In this document: positions 11,540-22,634 of the stretch, piece by piece | Numbering within the stretch: the first letter of the stretch is position 1 | How the letters are laid out: every line of letters begins with the position of its first letter | NCBI GenBank assembly: GCA_001566295.1 | Contig: KQ964276.1 | Span: forward strand, 1-50,510 | Reading direction: 5' to 3' | Length of the DNA: 50,510 nucleotides | Source: Microdochium bolleyi | Lineage: Eukaryota > Ascomycota > Sordariomycetes > Xylariales > Microdochiaceae | The notes under the pieces: generated by a model | Databases searched by the model: none | Told to the model about the DNA's origin: nothing | What the model saw: the letters and a program-made list of their open reading frames with translations, nothing else | Position numbers and translations under genes: made by a program

Positions 11540-14102
11540 CTACACTAGCTCAAACCGATACATCCGCGCTGCATCCCAGTGAAACTCGCCTGTGTCCTTG
11601 CTGCTCTCCACACCCTCTATCCGGCTACACTTCTCTGTAACCTCGATGAATTTAGTCATATTGTCCTTACCACTTGCGAGCTCGAAATGTCCGACTCACT
11701 TGAATTGATCATTTGGGCCTGTCAGTCCAGCACTGATGAATGCTGCTCGCTCCAGCACAAGGCCTCTGATGGTACGAAAGTCCGACTTCTCCCATATGTC
11801 GACAGCCTCGAATGTGGTCAGCTCATGGACAGGCAACAGGTAAAGTTCCGCATCAGGGTCGACTTCATCCCAGATGTCCCATGCGAATTTTGTCGAGAAC
11901 TCCAAGCTGGCTCGTTTCTCTGCGCCTGTATCCGTTGTAGTGTCAACTGGGGATGCCTCTAGCATTGGTATGCAGTTCGCTCTGCATGTAGGGGTACGGT
12001 GAGATTCAGTCCTGGACCTGGCATCAGACAAGCCTTCTCTCATGTTAGCCTTCACTTCTGCAGCGAAGGTTATTTGTATGAGGCAGCCCAGCAATTCCAG
12101 CTTGGCTGTACTAATGGCTCCGGCCGTTTCCGCATCCGACGCTCCCTTGTGGACAGCTACAACCTTGCATAGTAGTTTCTCGTCCAGTTGATCTGGGGTT
12201 AGGAAGCGGTTGCCAGTCTACTCGTAGATGTATGTTAGAAGAATATCCGTGGGCGATAACAACATCAGAATATCACGCAGACCGACCCAGGCTGCATCCG
12301 ACTTCGAGGCTTGATCATCGTCAGCCTGCTCCTTTTCCCATTGAACGCGCTCCCAATGAGGCAAAAAGTTGACTGGGCCATCGATGCCCATCCATGACCA
12401 CGATGGTACGGCAAGATCCGACTGAGGCCTCGTGACAAGCTTCCACATGTTGGCTGGGTCGACCATTAAAGACTGATCGCCGTCGTTCATTCGTCGCCAA
12501 CACAACTGTGATGCCATGTTGTCCGTATGAAACATCCCGGCGACGTAGTCCCAGCCAAGTCGATCTTGAATCCGCTGTCCTACGCCGGCCAAGGCAATGA
12601 GCCGGTCTGTCCACCTAGTAATGGCCAGTGTTGTGTACAGGCGGACAACAGGCCGCCAGATCTCTGCTAGTGCGCGACCGGCTACTGCGTGCTCTTGATC
12701 GACTCGCAGGTTTGGCTCTAGCGGTGCGCGGAGTATGCTTGTGGCGTTGCTCGCGCCAATTAAACGACCAAGGCCACGAGGGAAGCGCTCGGTGGCGGTG
12801 AGCTCGTTGCATTCCCAGACAACTTGATCATGGTCGTAATGCAGCAAACGTGGAGCAAGCATTCGCTCCTAGGGCCAGCGTAAGTAGTCATTCGTCGCAA
12901 GCATCAGGAATTTGTGCATGATAAGCATACCTGCAGTACCCATGCTCTGCGGTTGAGCGGCTCTCTTTCGAATCTGTCCCACCAGAGGCCCGCGTCGGTG
13001 AGATATCTCTCATGGACACTAGGTTTCCCCTTGTACTCCTCCCATCTCAACTTGACAGGACGCAGCGCTTCTGTCCTCCTGGTCCTGAAGCAGCCCCCAC
13101 CGCCGTCTGCCGACACGGTTGCCGCGATGTTGCAGAATGATTGGCCGTAGATGTGCTGCATCTGGACTGATTGTTCCAGCCAGTCTTGGGGGCAGTCTTG
13201 AATAATGCAGAGACTGTCAATCCAGATGAATCTCACACCAATCTCAAGAGCAATCTTGATTGCATCTTGAAAGGACTGGCTGAGAGTTGCGACTTTGATG
13301 CCATCCTCTACGAGTTCCGCCATATTCTCCTGCAGAAGTCGATATGGCACAGTGCCGCCCCAGCAATGACTTAGGGTGGCGTACAGCGGCACATCAGACT
13401 GAACACCGTCGGTACCTACTTCTCGCAAATGAGCAATATCAGATTCTTTGGATAGCTGCAGCAACCGCTTCGGACGAAATCTGGAGCCCACCACACGGCA
13501 AGCTTTGTGGTTCTAAGAACAGTTCGTCATCCACTTCTGCACTTGTCTGAAAGTCGAAGCCGAGCCTGTGTGGTTTTCCAACACACAGTCCTTCTCCGGA
13601 AGAAGATGTTGAATTTCTAGTGGCGCCATGTCAGTGCTGTAGCTTCCAGTGCGCGCGCATGCGTTTGTGATAGCTTACCTCCTTGCTCTCTTAGTACAAA
13701 CGTCATTGGGGTGTCTGGTGCAAAGCAACCTGAGAGTGCAAGCATCCCCTCTGCAATGAGGATCAATACGCAAAGGATAGGTCCTTCCTTCTTCTCTTCG
13801 GGGTTTGAAGGGATTGGCTCGTAGCCACAAGCCGCAGCTATCTTCTCTTGCTTTTCTTTGAGTAAAACCTCACGCCTTAGGTCAAACAGTTGCTGGGCTT
13901 GCCTGTGGTACGGGCCAATGCCATTATACAGGCTCGTGTAGGACGAGAAGATGGCACAGATCTGGCATCCAGAAGCCGCGGATGCTCTGAACTCATCTGC
14001 AGTACCCAGGATGATGAACATCCCTGATTCGTAAAAAGATCCGTTCTCAGATTGGCCCAGTCCCACAATGGTAGCTCGGCAGTTTTCGCAGGATGACTCC
14101 AT
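11540..14102 (-). pseudogene. HET-domain (heterokaryon incompatibility) gene with three in-frame stops
   Basis: The exons are 14102-13679, 13616-12931 and 12868-11540. Both introns (62 nt each) keep clean GT-AG sites. The N-terminal part has the CENC start and the ASGCQIC motif usual for the family. The HET core follows, with YATLSHCWGG, FIWIDSLCIIQD, IAATVSADG and NRRAWVLQERML. The C-terminal part ends with the RGLVLE and VGHFEL motifs and a natural TAG at 11540. Three stops interrupt an otherwise single frame: TAG at 13513-13515, just before the HET core, TAG at 12218-12220 and TGA at 11696-11698. Family-like sequence continues in frame after each, with no frameshift. All three could come from single C-to-T changes (CAG or CGA codons). 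HET proteins trigger cell death when incompatible hyphae fuse. A full product could be made only by reading through these stops. Confidence 0.85.
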
Positions 14103-15689
14103 GGTCCAGATGGGAATGTTACAGTTACTAGATTGGGCGTTGTGCTTGTAATGATGGCTTCCGACAATCAAGACTAGGCGTCTGTCGTCCTGCGGTGCTT
14201 GTAGGATTTCCCAATTCAGAAGGACCAAGAAGGAGATCTCAATAATCCGGTGCCACTGACAGTATGTCTTATAAGCTTCATCATGAACTGACTTTTCTGC
14301 CTAGTGTCAGCCTGTGGTCGCCAAAAAAACGCCTAGTTTGCCCCCGGCTGCCGACCATTAGGCAAGGGGTTCTGCCTGGAGTCGCCTGCAATCGACATGG
14401 ATAAACATCCAAGCTGCCCTCGAGTGCTGATCATCTGACGGAGGCAAGTTTCCAGTGCCACCCGCCCCCCACTTCTGGGGTTGTACCCTTCTACGGAGGA
14501 TTCTCGCTCAAACCCATCTGGCCAAGACGCAAAAGCAGTTCAGTCCTTCGAAACTGGTTGGACTTTTGTTCACTCCACGATGCATTTACTCGGGAGAAGC
14601 AGAATGCTGTTACAATCACTATGGCACTAATCCGCGGAACCCGCACAGATTCCTGTCCGTGAAGCTCACAAAAGGCAACAGGGTGTCGTTTCTGAGCTGT
14701 AAATCCCTGCGATGTGAGGGGAGGGTCGGACACTGCGCCCCCTTATTACCACGCGGGCCGCATGGCATTGAAGGGTGGTCCTCTTGCCAAGTGTGGCTGA
14801 GCGCACAGGGATATTGAGGCGTTCTGCTTGGTCTTGCGTCCAGAATGCCACTGGAAGTCGCAAAGGACAATACAGAGAGAACTCACGTGTATCTGTGAAA
14901 CCAGGCTGCCACGCGGTCGTTTTAAGAAGGCGCGCCCTTCACCTTCAATTCTGGGGTTTATATAGCTAGGATACATTGGCACCAATCACTGTACAGATTC
15001 GCTCTTTATGGGCATGTGACTAGACAAATAGCATTCAGGGTAGAGATGTTTAAGTAAAGCCCTGCCTGTCTGCAGGAGACACGCAAATGCATTGTCGCAC
15101 TTCCGGCAAGGCACAGGCTCAATGATGGGAAATATGACTCACTGCCGTCTGTGTCTTTTGTTCTCCGCCACTGATAGACCTGCCGACACAAGAGCAGCGC
15201 GATGATATCGTGATAGCACTGTCATTGTGGCTGCAAGAATCGCAACTGACATGCCTATACTTAAAGGGTATTTTAATGAGCAAGGGCTGATACTTGGGCA
15301 ACGAGATTTGACGGGACTTTCAGAGCGTGGGGTTGTCCCAAGTGTCGCTCTTTACAGTGACTCCAGCTGAGGGTTAGCCTATCCTCATGAATACCCCGAG
15401 ACGCTTCTACTTAGTGGCTAACAGAAATAAGCTATGTCTAAAATCACTTCATGCTAGGATTCTCTGCTGACCGGGCACTTATTCATTCTTGCACGTCGAA
15501 GTGACTAGGTGCCGACATAGAAATCCAATACATTTCGAGAAACTATGAAAAGGGCAAAAAATGATCGCAAGGCTATCAGTCAAGTAATAGAGCGGGCTAT
15601 TTCCACAATATCGCTTTTATACTGTCACACAAACGAACTATCTCGAAGACAACAAACACCTAATGAGGAACCAAATGTTCTCATCCAGA
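14103..15689. other. Intergenic region upstream of the HET pseudogene
   Basis: No gene was recognised. The sequence looks richer in A and T than its surroundings, notably 15350-15690. Short open frames on either strand carry no family motif. Confidence 0.4.
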
Positions 15690-15824
15690 CTAGATCCCAC
15701 CCAGTGTACGTGCCAGCGAGCTGACAAACTTGCTGTATTGTTCCATGACCACCATCTCGCCAGAGGTCATATTTGCAATTAGGCTGACTGTTCTAAGGAT
15801 GAGATTCTCGTCAATCTCATCATC
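15690..15824 (-). pseudogene. Orphan coding-like fragment of about 44 codons
   Basis: On the minus strand a stretch of 44 codons ending in TAG reads like real protein. It has an acidic start (DDEIDEN) followed by an amphipathic helix-like segment containing LIANMTSGEM and YSKFVSSLA. Immediately upstream, in a different frame, a second short open stretch (MDVRVLL to KYFFNNN, 15825-15965) also looks coding-like. Together they could be the end of a frameshifted gene. I recognise no family. This could be chance, since it lies just 3' of the PARP gene. Confidence 0.25.
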
Positions 15825-15978
15825 TCAAATTATTATTAAAGAAGTACTTGCGCGGGACCAGTCTGCTCCAGATACGAAAGGTCTCCAAGTACCTTAGGAG
15901 CGCCCAGTATTCATTATGATTCAAACCTAATCGTAGTCCGTCGGATGGACAGAGAAGAACGCGCACATCCATCGCCTC

Positions 15979-18488
15979 CTAGCACCCCGGACCTCTGATC
16001 TTCAATCTGAAGAGGTACCGGATGGTCAGGTGTGAGGGGTTGTACACAACGTATTCGTTGAAGCGCAGGCCGCGTCCGAAACACGGAGCACCGTAAGAGG
16101 ACGTAGTGTCGGGCTAGAATGCAGAACATGAAAACTCGTCAGCTCGGTCTTCAGCAAGTGTACCAGAAAACAGGACCAATCACAGCATAAAAGCGAACGG
16201 AGCACAATCATGTCGTGGACAAATGCGTCGAGAAATGCGCATTCGAGATGTTTGCCTCCAAACAAAATCTTCACATAGTAACTCCCTTGATTCCGCAACG
16301 GCACAACCCTCCTTACAATCACTGACATCACTCAAGACAACAAAACTCACAATCAGATGCACAAGTCACTCACCATCTGCACTTCGCCAGCTCTGGCAGC
16401 GGGAGCCGCCGGGATATCCCAGCCGACGCCCTTCCACGCGGCGGGCCCGTTCTGGCCGAGACCCTGGATGCACCTCCGCCGGCCCTGCGAGGCCTCGATG
16501 ATGCTGTGGCCGAGCGGTATGCTGTGCGGGCTCTGCAGCCGGTTCTTACCGACGTCGGCTTCGCACAGGAGCAGCACTGCCTCCGCACCCTCGGTCATCC
16601 TGCTTCTTCGTTGTCGTCTACCTGTGATACTGCTGGGACCCGATGCCATGGTGTTCAGGTTCTGGTGATGCCGACAGAATCCTGCGGACTTGCTCGACGA
16701 GTCGGCCAGGTAGATCCCATTGCCGAACATTGTGCCCGTGAAGTTCGCTCCGCGGCGGCGGATCTGCAGGCCCAGGTCGAGGATGCCGAGCAGCGAGTCG
16801 AGCGGTGTGCCGTGCCAGAGGAGCAACCTCTCCTCGGCGTCGCCCTGCGCGCCAGTGCCGGTCCCTGAGGGGTCGACCCCCTTGCCACTCTCGATCCAGT
16901 CCTCGTAGCCGTTGCTTAAACCCGCTTTGACAAAGACCCGGTAGATGTCCTGCACCTCGAAGCGCATTCTGTGCACCGGGTGATTCGAGCCGAACAAGTA
17001 TCTGCACAGCTCGCGATACTCGGTGGACGCATAGTCGGTCAGTCGCCGGAAGCCGTGCCTGAGGGAGCTGTATGCCTGGTACAGCGGCTGCGCCAGCACG
17101 CCGTGGGTCTGCCAGTGCATCGTGGCGCGGTCGCACACGGCGATCATGGCACGTGATATCTCCTGCTGCTCGGGCCACAGCGAGGACAGGAGCCGCAGCT
17201 CTAGAAAGAGCGCCTGGTAGCTCGATATGACTGGCATGAAGTGTTGTGAGACCCGGCAGTGCGGGATCCGGCTCCGGTAGCGCGAAGTCAGGCGTTGCAT
17301 GGTCTTCCATCTCAACGAGCAGTCTGCGCTCTCGAGTAGGCTCTGTATATGCTTGAGGATCTGGAAGCCAATAAAGATGGTGGAGTGGCTGAGCTGTCGG
17401 TAAGGTGCTGTGTAAGATGACCATGTTTGCTTGTTTTCTTGAGATTCACAATCTGATTTCGATTCCTTGTCTGTCCCGCCGTGCAGCATCAGGTCCATCA
17501 AAGTCCTGACTTCGTCCAGGACAGTCTTGTTCAGGTCCATATAGTCTGGTAGCTCGGGCTGGGTCAAATGCTGCCCATAGTCGAGCTCCACGAACTCATA
17601 CTGCTCAGATGGCAGTCGACCGCGCCGCTCCGAGTAGCGCTGGTCCCATACCTGGCCGGTGGCAGATCTGAACAGAGACTTGAATCGCGCCGATAGAGGG
17701 CGGAGGGTGGCAGATGAGGCGACTAGGCGGGTATCTGTGATTAACTGGCCTGGCTGGCCCACGCAGCCTTCTCTTACCCAGAGAGTGTATGTCCTTGCGA
17801 CCTTGTCATAAGTGATCTTGAAAGCCGCAAATGAACGCGAACAGGTCAGCAGCCGCACTTTCAGGCTGTCAGGGCTCAGTGATGGGGGACGACTCACCTG
17901 CTGTCTCCTGAAGTAATTAATGTTGCTGGCGGCGTCCGCTCTCAGGAGATAGGCATCCCAGATTGTCCTTGTCGAGCTCTCTACGGCCACCCTACAATCC
18001 GGCCCAGCGTCCGGGTCCAGAAGGCAAACGACCTTGTTGCCGCGGCGCATCTGGCGTCCAAAATAGTCCTTGTGCATCGCCGAAGCGGAAACGGAACATC
18101 CGGCCTTTTGAACGACGTCCCTGTCCACACAATGCCCACAGCACTGGTCAAACTCAAGCCAGAGCTGCCTTGCCTGAACTGCATCCTGCGCGAACCGTGT
18201 GCACGCGGCCGTCGGGATGACTTCGACATCAGACGAGATGCGTGGCAGCCTGGAGCGACGGGCGGCGTGTCGCCGCTGTTGCAGGACCGAGGCGAGCTGC
18301 TTCTGCTCGCGAGAAGGGTCATCGGCTGCGGATGCCTGTGAGTAGCCATCTCGGACGCTGCTCGAGAAGGTCGAAGCCGCCTCGGGGGTCGGCGGCGGTG
18401 TCGGCAGCGAGGGCGGTATGGCCCCTGGGATGAGCTTGGCCGGGTTGATCGTCCCTGGCGCATCTGGAAGCCATCCTTGCTCCATCAT
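15979..18488 (-). CDS. PARP-type poly(ADP-ribose) polymerase with WGR domain
   Basis: The exons are 18488-17898, 17816-16374 and 16113-15979, giving 722 residues. Intron 1 is 81 nt (GTGAGT...CAAG), divisible by three and free of stops; removing it restores a normal WGR domain. Intron 2 is 260 nt; splicing across it supplies the expected end of the catalytic fold. The order is a Pro-rich N-terminus, a WGR domain (about 175-260, YTLWVREGCVG), a helical PARP regulatory domain (about 290-420) and the ART catalytic domain (about 520-722). The H-Y-E triad is complete: His in LLLWHGT (near 532), Tyr in NGIYLADSS (near 566) and Glu in NEYVVYN (near 698), which is the pattern of true polymer-forming enzymes. 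It transfers ADP-ribose from NAD to proteins, typically at damaged DNA. The first in-frame ATG is used; an upstream exon cannot be excluded. It is divergent from the gene at 19704. Confidence 0.9.
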
Positions 18489-19703
18489 GAAGCATCTTCG
18501 ATGCAATCACTTGCCAAGGAAGACAAAAGGCGAGATGAGCGCGCGGAGGGACACGAGGTGCTGATGAGGGGTTGTCTATTTTCAGCCGCATCATCTGACC
18601 TGGATCGCCACTGGATGCCTGGCTGCGGAAAAAAAGTAAGGCTCTGCAGTCGCACCGGGAAGCCCTCATGCGCCCGGGCGAATGATAAGAGGACAGCTCC
18701 GAGGATGATTCGCGTGCGGGGCTGCTTTTCTCCTCGCTGGCACCACTTCCGCGTCATGCCCAGGTCGTACCACTGGTCCGTGGCCGGGCTGCGCTTTGCC
18801 AAATCTCAGGCTCTATTATCCACTTCCAAGGCCCTCTGAGCTTTTCAGGCATTCGCACTTTCAGGGCGGGACAAAGGAGGAAGCCTTGCTGTACATTCCA
18901 CTTTGACCGAAACGTGCTCGGGGTCCTCGGGTCAGCACAGGTCCTGGTTTCGGGTACGACAGCCGTGGTCCACGAAACGTGCATTTACGGGAACAAGGCT
19001 CTTTACACAGGAATGCGGGCTGGGGTTTTGTGAGTTCGAACAACGATCGAAGAGCCTCAAATATGCACATTCTACCACGTGTGTGGCTCGGTTAACCAGG
19101 CCCTCCACCCTATGTTGGCCCTGTGCTTTTGTCACTAAGGCGACACAGCCAATCTCGAATGGGTTGCAGCTCTGTAATATGTGCAAAAGATGAATGCAGG
19201 GAAGCAAGAAGGCTGTGTTGTTTCGGCGATAACGATGGTATAAAACAAAAGAAGGTTCTACGGAAGTGCTTCTTGGCAGGTAAGCGTAGGTAGGTCGGGA
19301 CTCGAATCACTCTTGCCTACACATACTCTAGGAGCAGGCTCGGCTTGCTGACCAATCAAAGGTCACAGGAAATTGCACTCCATCATGTTCGAATCATCTG
19401 AGGAGCCTGGTTTTCTTTCTTGTTTGTTATTGACGCAGGCTTCCGTGGTGGACCATTACTGACCTTCTCTACCAGAGCTAGCAAACTGCGACGGATTAAA
19501 ATAGGCAACCGGACGATGAGTCAGCCAACCCGGTCCACTTTTGACCCGGAGGCGAAGCGCCCATGGACTTCGCCCGTAGTCGTTCGTGATTCACTCTGCT
19601 TTACTCGTGGGGCTTGTTCTTTCTCCCAACATTATCACTTCTCCGGGCACATCGCAAGACCACCACCAAGACGACCACGACGACCACCGAGTCATTCGAC
19701 AAT
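18489..19703. other. Divergent promoter region between PARP and NTase-like gene
   Basis: There are about 1.2 kb with no convincing coding sequence between two divergently transcribed genes. It must hold both promoters. The 60 bases before the ATG at 19704 are rich in CACCACCAAGACGACC-type repeats typical of a fungal leader. Confidence 0.45.
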
Positions 19704-20467
19704 ATGCCCAACTCTTCTGTCAAGCCCCTAGGGGATATCGGGGACATCATCACGGAAGCTCTCGCACCCTTCAAGACGATCGCATGGGGTGAGCTCGCGA
19801 TGGTGAATCTCGGAGTGAAATGTGTCACATCGGTGAGTTTCTGGCTGTTCTTTCCGGGATAATCTCAGCTGGAGATACTCATCAAGAACAGAGCTATTGC
19901 TTCGTTATTGAGGATGCGGATCTACAAAAGGCCGTCGAGCGTCTCCACGGAGCAGGTCTTATGGACGCGCCGTGGTCCTACGGATCCATGGTGGATCCCG
20001 GCCAGTACACGGACAAGCATCTCCAGCTGGTGCACAGGCGGATAGCTGCGAACTACCGGACTTTTGACGCACACTCGGTGCGCCTCGACTGTCCAGTTGA
20101 GTGGGACGAGCAGTTGAAGGTCGTTCTTCTGCCGCCATCCTACGTGCATCTCAGCCTTGATTCCGTGGGCTCCGACAACTTCTCTCTCATCGGTGAGAAC
20201 CTGTACTTGCCCGATGCGCGGACCCTCCTCGAGAGTATGGTTCGAGTCATCGTAACAGAGAAGCAGTCGCCCAGCTGGGAACAACTGCTGGCTGCATGGG
20301 CCGTCGCATACATGTATGGCCAGCTCAACCTTGAGGATGGAGTTCTTGACTCGAGTGATGAGGAAGTTCAGGCATGGTTCAACAAGCGCATCAAGAGACA
20401 CGAAGGCGGGCTGGATAGGGTTAGCAACAAAAGAACTGGCAGGCTACTGAAGACGGTCCAGCCGTAG
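19704..20467 (+). CDS. Hypothetical protein with degenerate nucleotidyltransferase-like fold
   Basis: The exons are 19704-19832 and 19892-20467 (59-nt intron, GTGAGT...ACAG, phase 0), giving 234 residues. The N-terminal part (PFKTIAWGELAMVNLGVK) followed by FVIEDADLQKAVERL resembles a group of fungal proteins with a nucleotidyltransferase-like start, where a helix carrying a Gly motif leads into a strand. The acidic DxD pair expected for catalysis is not visible at the strand (it reads YCFVIED), so it may be a non-catalytic member. No signal peptide or membrane helix is apparent. The next gene, in the same orientation 0.9 kb downstream, has a more complete version of the same kind of fold. 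The family assignment is by pattern memory only. Confidence 0.6.
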
Positions 20468-21335
20468 CGTCGTCCATGGGCACCTCTACGGACCCCCTAC
20501 ACCCCCTGGCAGACCAATCCAACAAAGATACCCTCTACAGAGCTCGCGTATATTTTGGTGATTGCTCTAAATAATGGACAGCGTTGAAATGTATTCCGGA
20601 GGGCCATCGCGTTGGAATCACACCACTTTCCCGACGCGCGCCAGAGAAGGGATACAATAATCATCCGCGACAAGATATTACAAAGGCTTGTCCAGGTCCG
20701 ATCGTGAGGCTGATTCATCCCGTCGCTCGGCTACTCCAGGACACAAGGGCTTACCAAGCTCGCCGCCAACAATGCGAGACAGCAGGGCTCTCTATATATA
20801 GATTAGTGATTATAACAAAGCCGCCCTTTGCCCTGCTCACGTTGTTGGCAATGTGATCCTATAAAAAGCCACACGGTCAAAGGAGCAGAACAGATGTGGG
20901 TTGTTGCACCTTTCTTTTCTGGGGCTAACATGGCACCACCGTCGATGTCGGTAAGGTAAACTGGGTCATGCGCACTCTTCACACAAAGGACCCGATCTCC
21001 TTGGTCATGTTTCTTTCAGCAATATTCGTTGGGCGCAAGTCACGCGGACGACGATTAGCTGGCCAAAGACTTGCCCATGGCGTTTATTCCGCCATTCAGA
21101 TCTATGGCAGGAACAGCTGAGAGCCTGCCATGTAAGCTGTATTCCAACAGTCTCAAAATATATAATTCTGCTTGCTGTAGAGGTACCCAGACCTTACAAA
21201 AGGATTCGCATCCCCATCCTTTTGATGATAATGTTAAGGATATCGAAGACCTCAGCGATCACAAGCATCTTTGCCCAGACCGAGCATATATTTCCCTCTC
21301 TAAACTTCTCCAAGGAAGTTTGCGATCTTTCCAAA
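20468..21335. other. Intergenic region with TATA-like elements
   Basis: No coding region is clear. Two TATA-like elements occur, TATATATA at 20793-20800 and TATAAAAA at 20860-20867. A possible leader intron (GTAAGC near 21133 to CTGTAG near 21180) lies between them and the next ATG at 21336, so transcription of the downstream gene may begin well upstream. Confidence 0.4.
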
Positions 21336-22187
21336 ATGGCGCCAGCTTCTGGCCTGAAGCCTAAAGAGCTTGTTGAAGCTGCAAGAATCTTGGCAAGATG
21401 CTTGGACCTCGGCAGTATCTCTTACAGCATTTCTGGAGGTGCAGCAAACTCTCTCTTCTTGCAAAGCACTGGAGCAGTTCCACGAGTAACCGAGGATATT
21501 GATCTTGTCGTCCAGCCAGCCGACGGAATCACAGCTGAGTTCGTTGCGAAATGGCTTTATACCAAGTTTCCCGAGCAGTTTGGCTTCAAACTCGTGTATG
21601 GCTGTGAAATCCCTGTCCTACACCTCACCAGAAAAGACAAGCCGACTAAAGATGTCGAGATTGAAATCTTCGATGTCGAGATGTGGCCGCAACGTCCACA
21701 ATATGATCTCTCCAACAGCAACAACGAGGTCATCACTCTTCACTTTTCAGGCCAGAGAGTCAATGTCTTTAGTGGCCATTGGCAGCTTCGCGAGAAAATT
21801 GTCACCGCATATGAGAGACAGCACCAGCAGAAGCATGAAACCGACGTTGCCGATGTTGAGAGTCTTCTCGGCGTCTTACCGCCGAGCTCAAACATAATCG
21901 ACCTCAGCACCTACGCTGAAGCTGTGCAGTTTGTGGTGGACAAATTACCACAACACCGCACTGCCCTGGAGTTTCTCGTCTACTGCCCTGCTGTTCTCGG
22001 CGCCACATGGCAAACAGTTGGCGACTGGTTTTGGCGCATGGATTCCACTAACATCCCTGTGTATCTGGACAGATCTTGGGAGCAGCATGACTTCACGTGG
22101 GACAGTGGACACAACGTCTGGTGCTTGATCGACGCCAGCGGCAAGACGTGGTTTGTCAATGAGTCTGGGGACCTTCAACAATGGTAG
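21336..22187 (+). CDS. Nucleotidyltransferase-fold protein (AbiEii/MNT-like)
   Basis: A single exon encodes 283 residues. The ATG in CAAAATGG context at 21336 was preferred over one at 21222 that would add a non-conserved leader. The N-terminal half has the signature of the nucleotidyltransferase superfamily. It has a glycine motif (SISGGAAN, about residues 29-36), a TEDIDLVV strand with the paired acids (about 50-57) and a later acidic strand (VEIEIFD) that could supply the third metal ligand. A helix reading LREKIVTAYERQ follows, with an Asp-rich DVADVESLL, as in AbiEii-like and related minimal nucleotidyltransferases. The C-terminal third, rich in tryptophan, is not recognised. Enzymes of this fold move a nucleotide onto an RNA, protein or small molecule; the substrate here is unknown. 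Confidence 0.75.
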   Translation: MAPASGLKPKELVEAARILARCLDLGSISYSISGGAANSLFLQSTGAVPRVTEDIDLVVQPADGITAEFVAKWLYTKFPEQFGFKLVYGCEIPVLHLTRKDKPTKDVEIEIFDVEMWPQRPQYDLSNSNNEVITLHFSGQRVNVFSGHWQLREKIVTAYERQHQQKHETDVADVESLLGVLPPSSNIIDLSTYAEAVQFVVDKLPQHRTALEFLVYCPAVLGATWQTVGDWFWRMDSTNIPVYLDRSWEQHDFTWDSGHNVWCLIDASGKTWFVNESGDLQQW

Positions 22188-22634
22188 TCCAATGCTAGGC
22201 TATCAACTTTCACTAGTTGCATAGGTCTTTCGAACAGCCAAAATTGTTATCGGATATGGTGGGTCAGCATTTCCAAGCTAGCTGTGTCATTCAGTGCTCA
22301 AACAATGGCTCCTCTCTTTATTTTCATCTCTAGCTCGTAGTCATATTGGTAGACAATTTCTCAGTTTGCCTCGTTAAGCTCTCCGCTGTAGTTCATGCTC
22401 TCATCGTGCTGCAAGTGTTGAATGCAGTGATATGACCCAGAATATGCGATTATAGAAACGTGTGTGGTTGGCTATCTCTCACAACGCACGGACGAAAGGC
22501 GCGCGCTTGACTCCCGCGCTTGCGCTTAGTAGCGCCAAGGTCGCGGGCCTGCCGGCAAATCCACGGCAGGTTCCAGCCAACATTTTCCCTCGTCACGTCG
22601 CAAGACATCTTTGTTGGTCCTGCTCACCGCAATC
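22188..22634. other. Intergenic spacer
   Basis: Nothing recognisable was seen. It is the 3' flank of the nucleotidyltransferase gene and the promoter side of the kinase gene. Confidence 0.5.

Noticed and set aside
11690..11698. GTGAGT at the third HET stop read as an intron donor
   Set aside because: Family sequence (VGHFEL) continues in frame directly after the stop and would be lost in such an intron.
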